Shown one piece after another: positions 63,013-64,000 of a stretch of 64,000 bases of DNA (position 1 is the stretch's first letter; every line of letters starts with the position of its first letter). Made by a program: the position numbers and the translations under genes. Under the pieces are notes generated by a model. It was given only the letters and a program-made list of their open reading frames with translations, searched no databases and was not told the origin of the DNA. Source of the stretch: Solenopsis invicta (lineage: Eukaryota > Arthropoda > Insecta > Hymenoptera > Formicidae); NCBI RefSeq assembly GCF_016802725.1, contig NC_052679.1, positions 17,167,635-17,231,634 on the forward strand. Reading direction: 5' to 3'.

Positions 63013-64000
63013 TTTTTTTAACGCACACCCTATATACGTTGTATAAATCAATAATTACACAGGTTTAATATTAAATTTAGCTATGAGTAAAATTTTAAAT
63101 GAAACGTATATGTTAAAAATATGTATGTTGGAAAAAAATAGGCGAGCGAAACAATCTTGTTCTGCAATTTTCATTGAATAAACATTACGGTCTTTTTTTC
63201 AGGCCGGAATTGCCTGACAAACGGAATTTTTCCGAATGTGACGCAAATGCTTTTACGAAGTGCGTGCACGCGCGAAATGGATTTCGCACTGGCTTCCGCA
63301 TCTCTGTGCACTCTGTCATTCCGTTTCTCGACCACCGCTCACGCGAAGACGCTAACTTTTCATTAATAACGTAAACGCGCAAGCTGAGCTTGCGTCTCGC
63401 ATCGCGAGGCAAAGTTGTCCCTCTAATGCCATTAATAAATTCCGTTGAGAATGCAACGAAGCGCAGCGGAGGGAACGAGAAAACCCGTCGTATCTTGAAA
63501 TACACGGTACAAATTACCTCAACTGAAAAACTAGTTAATCCTACAAACTGATTATCTTTCCCTCACCGTTTCGTCGCAGCGGCTTAGTCGGCATGTGCAT
63601 ATTGTCGACGTAATAGTTCAAATATTTTCGAGACCGTAAGGAATGTCATATCTTATGATTAATACAAGATGTTCATTAATTTAACTTGTCGACGATCAAA
63701 ATCTTTTCTTAGCTAAAATATTAATATTCCTAGTTTAATCAAAGAAGAGTTGCTGAACGCGTATCGATAGCATTTGTATTTTATATTTTTATTTACATAT
63801 AATGTTTAATGAAAAATATAAAATAAAAAAAAATGAAAAATAAAAAATGAGTAATACAGATAAAAATTTACAAGTTACGTGTCTTGTTTTATACATTTTA
63901 ACACTTTAAAAAATCAAGTACAATTTATGTCAATTTGATCAAATTATGTAGCTGATAATAATATAATTATATATGCAATTTTGTACTGAATTTTTACATT

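Larger units (their letters stand above)
34778..64000. other. 29 kb without recognisable exons; putative long intron
   Basis: No open frame on either strand shows a known domain, and the longest (51732-52313, minus, 193 codons) looks like chance. If the signal-peptide exon is real, this is its first intron and is at least 29.2 kb. AT-rich blocks alternate with GC-balanced blocks (about 37500-39900, 43150-43650, 45400-48000, 50250-51250, 53350-54650, 56350-58500, 59550-60700). Identified contents are microsatellites, a pogo-like element, a hAT-type element, a two-copy MITE and smaller repeats, listed separately. Confidence 0.5.

Noticed and set aside
63193..63374. Possible second exon for the signal-peptide gene after TTTTTTTCAG
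   Set aside because: Acceptor and phase are compatible with the exon ending at 34777, but the peptide is unremarkable and chance acceptors of this quality are expected in 28 kb.
1..64000. tRNA, rRNA, CRISPR or bacterial-type features
   Set aside because: A search by eye for T-loop boxes (GGTTCGAnnCC) on both strands gave only near misses (for example 16713, 40551, 48487); no arrays or operon-like gene spacing were seen.

Overview
The window looks like nuclear DNA of an insect, most likely a hymenopteran (ant, bee or wasp). Reasons: split genes with GT-AG introns, AT-rich spacers with many GA/CT/CA/TA microsatellites, GC-rich patches at gene starts, DNA-transposon remnants, and three proteins whose closest recognisable relatives are animal genes. 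The species call is inference. Nothing prokaryotic or viral was recognised.

Layout. 1-4822: no identifiable gene apart from one orphan candidate exon on the minus strand (3617-3753). 4823-11140 (minus): a membrane-anchored family-31 glycosidase-like gene of the MYORG/KIAA1161 type, six exons joined here, first exon not found. 11695-13000 (plus): a five-exon NME5 gene (nucleoside diphosphate kinase homologue plus DPY30 motif, a radial-spoke/ciliary protein), head-to-head with the glycosidase gene across about 550 bp. 13454-14623 (minus): two spliced exons of an unrecognised, charged, probably disordered protein, convergent with NME5. 14624-21265: intergenic, with a 16-bp inverted repeat, microsatellites and a 15-bp-arm palindrome. 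21266-28590 (minus): complete seven-exon sorting nexin 27 (PDZ-PX-FERM-like), 536 residues, with a 4.95-kb first intron. 28591-33950: intergenic, containing a GC-rich nested hairpin, a fold-back element and two perfect hairpins. 33950-34777: GC-rich promoter-like island ending in a short plus-strand exon that encodes a signal peptide and closes on a consensus splice donor. 34778-64000: about 29 kb with no recognisable exon, read as the first intron of that gene or as intergenic. It carries the clearest mobile-element remains: a 621-bp hAT-type element with an exact 8-bp target duplication, a roughly 700-bp pogo-like element with a transposase fragment, a two-copy fold-back MITE family, and a possible further inverted-repeat element.

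The genes do not form a pathway. SNX27 acts with retromer in endosome-to-plasma-membrane recycling, NME5 acts in motile-cilium or sperm axonemes, and the glycosidase-like protein is predicted to be a type II membrane protein of the secretory pathway. The biology most worth following is: apparent loss of the family-31 general-acid motif in the MYORG-like protein; a long N-terminal extension on NME5 and its shared promoter region; the structured GC-rich element at 29241-29334; and the datable transposon insertions.
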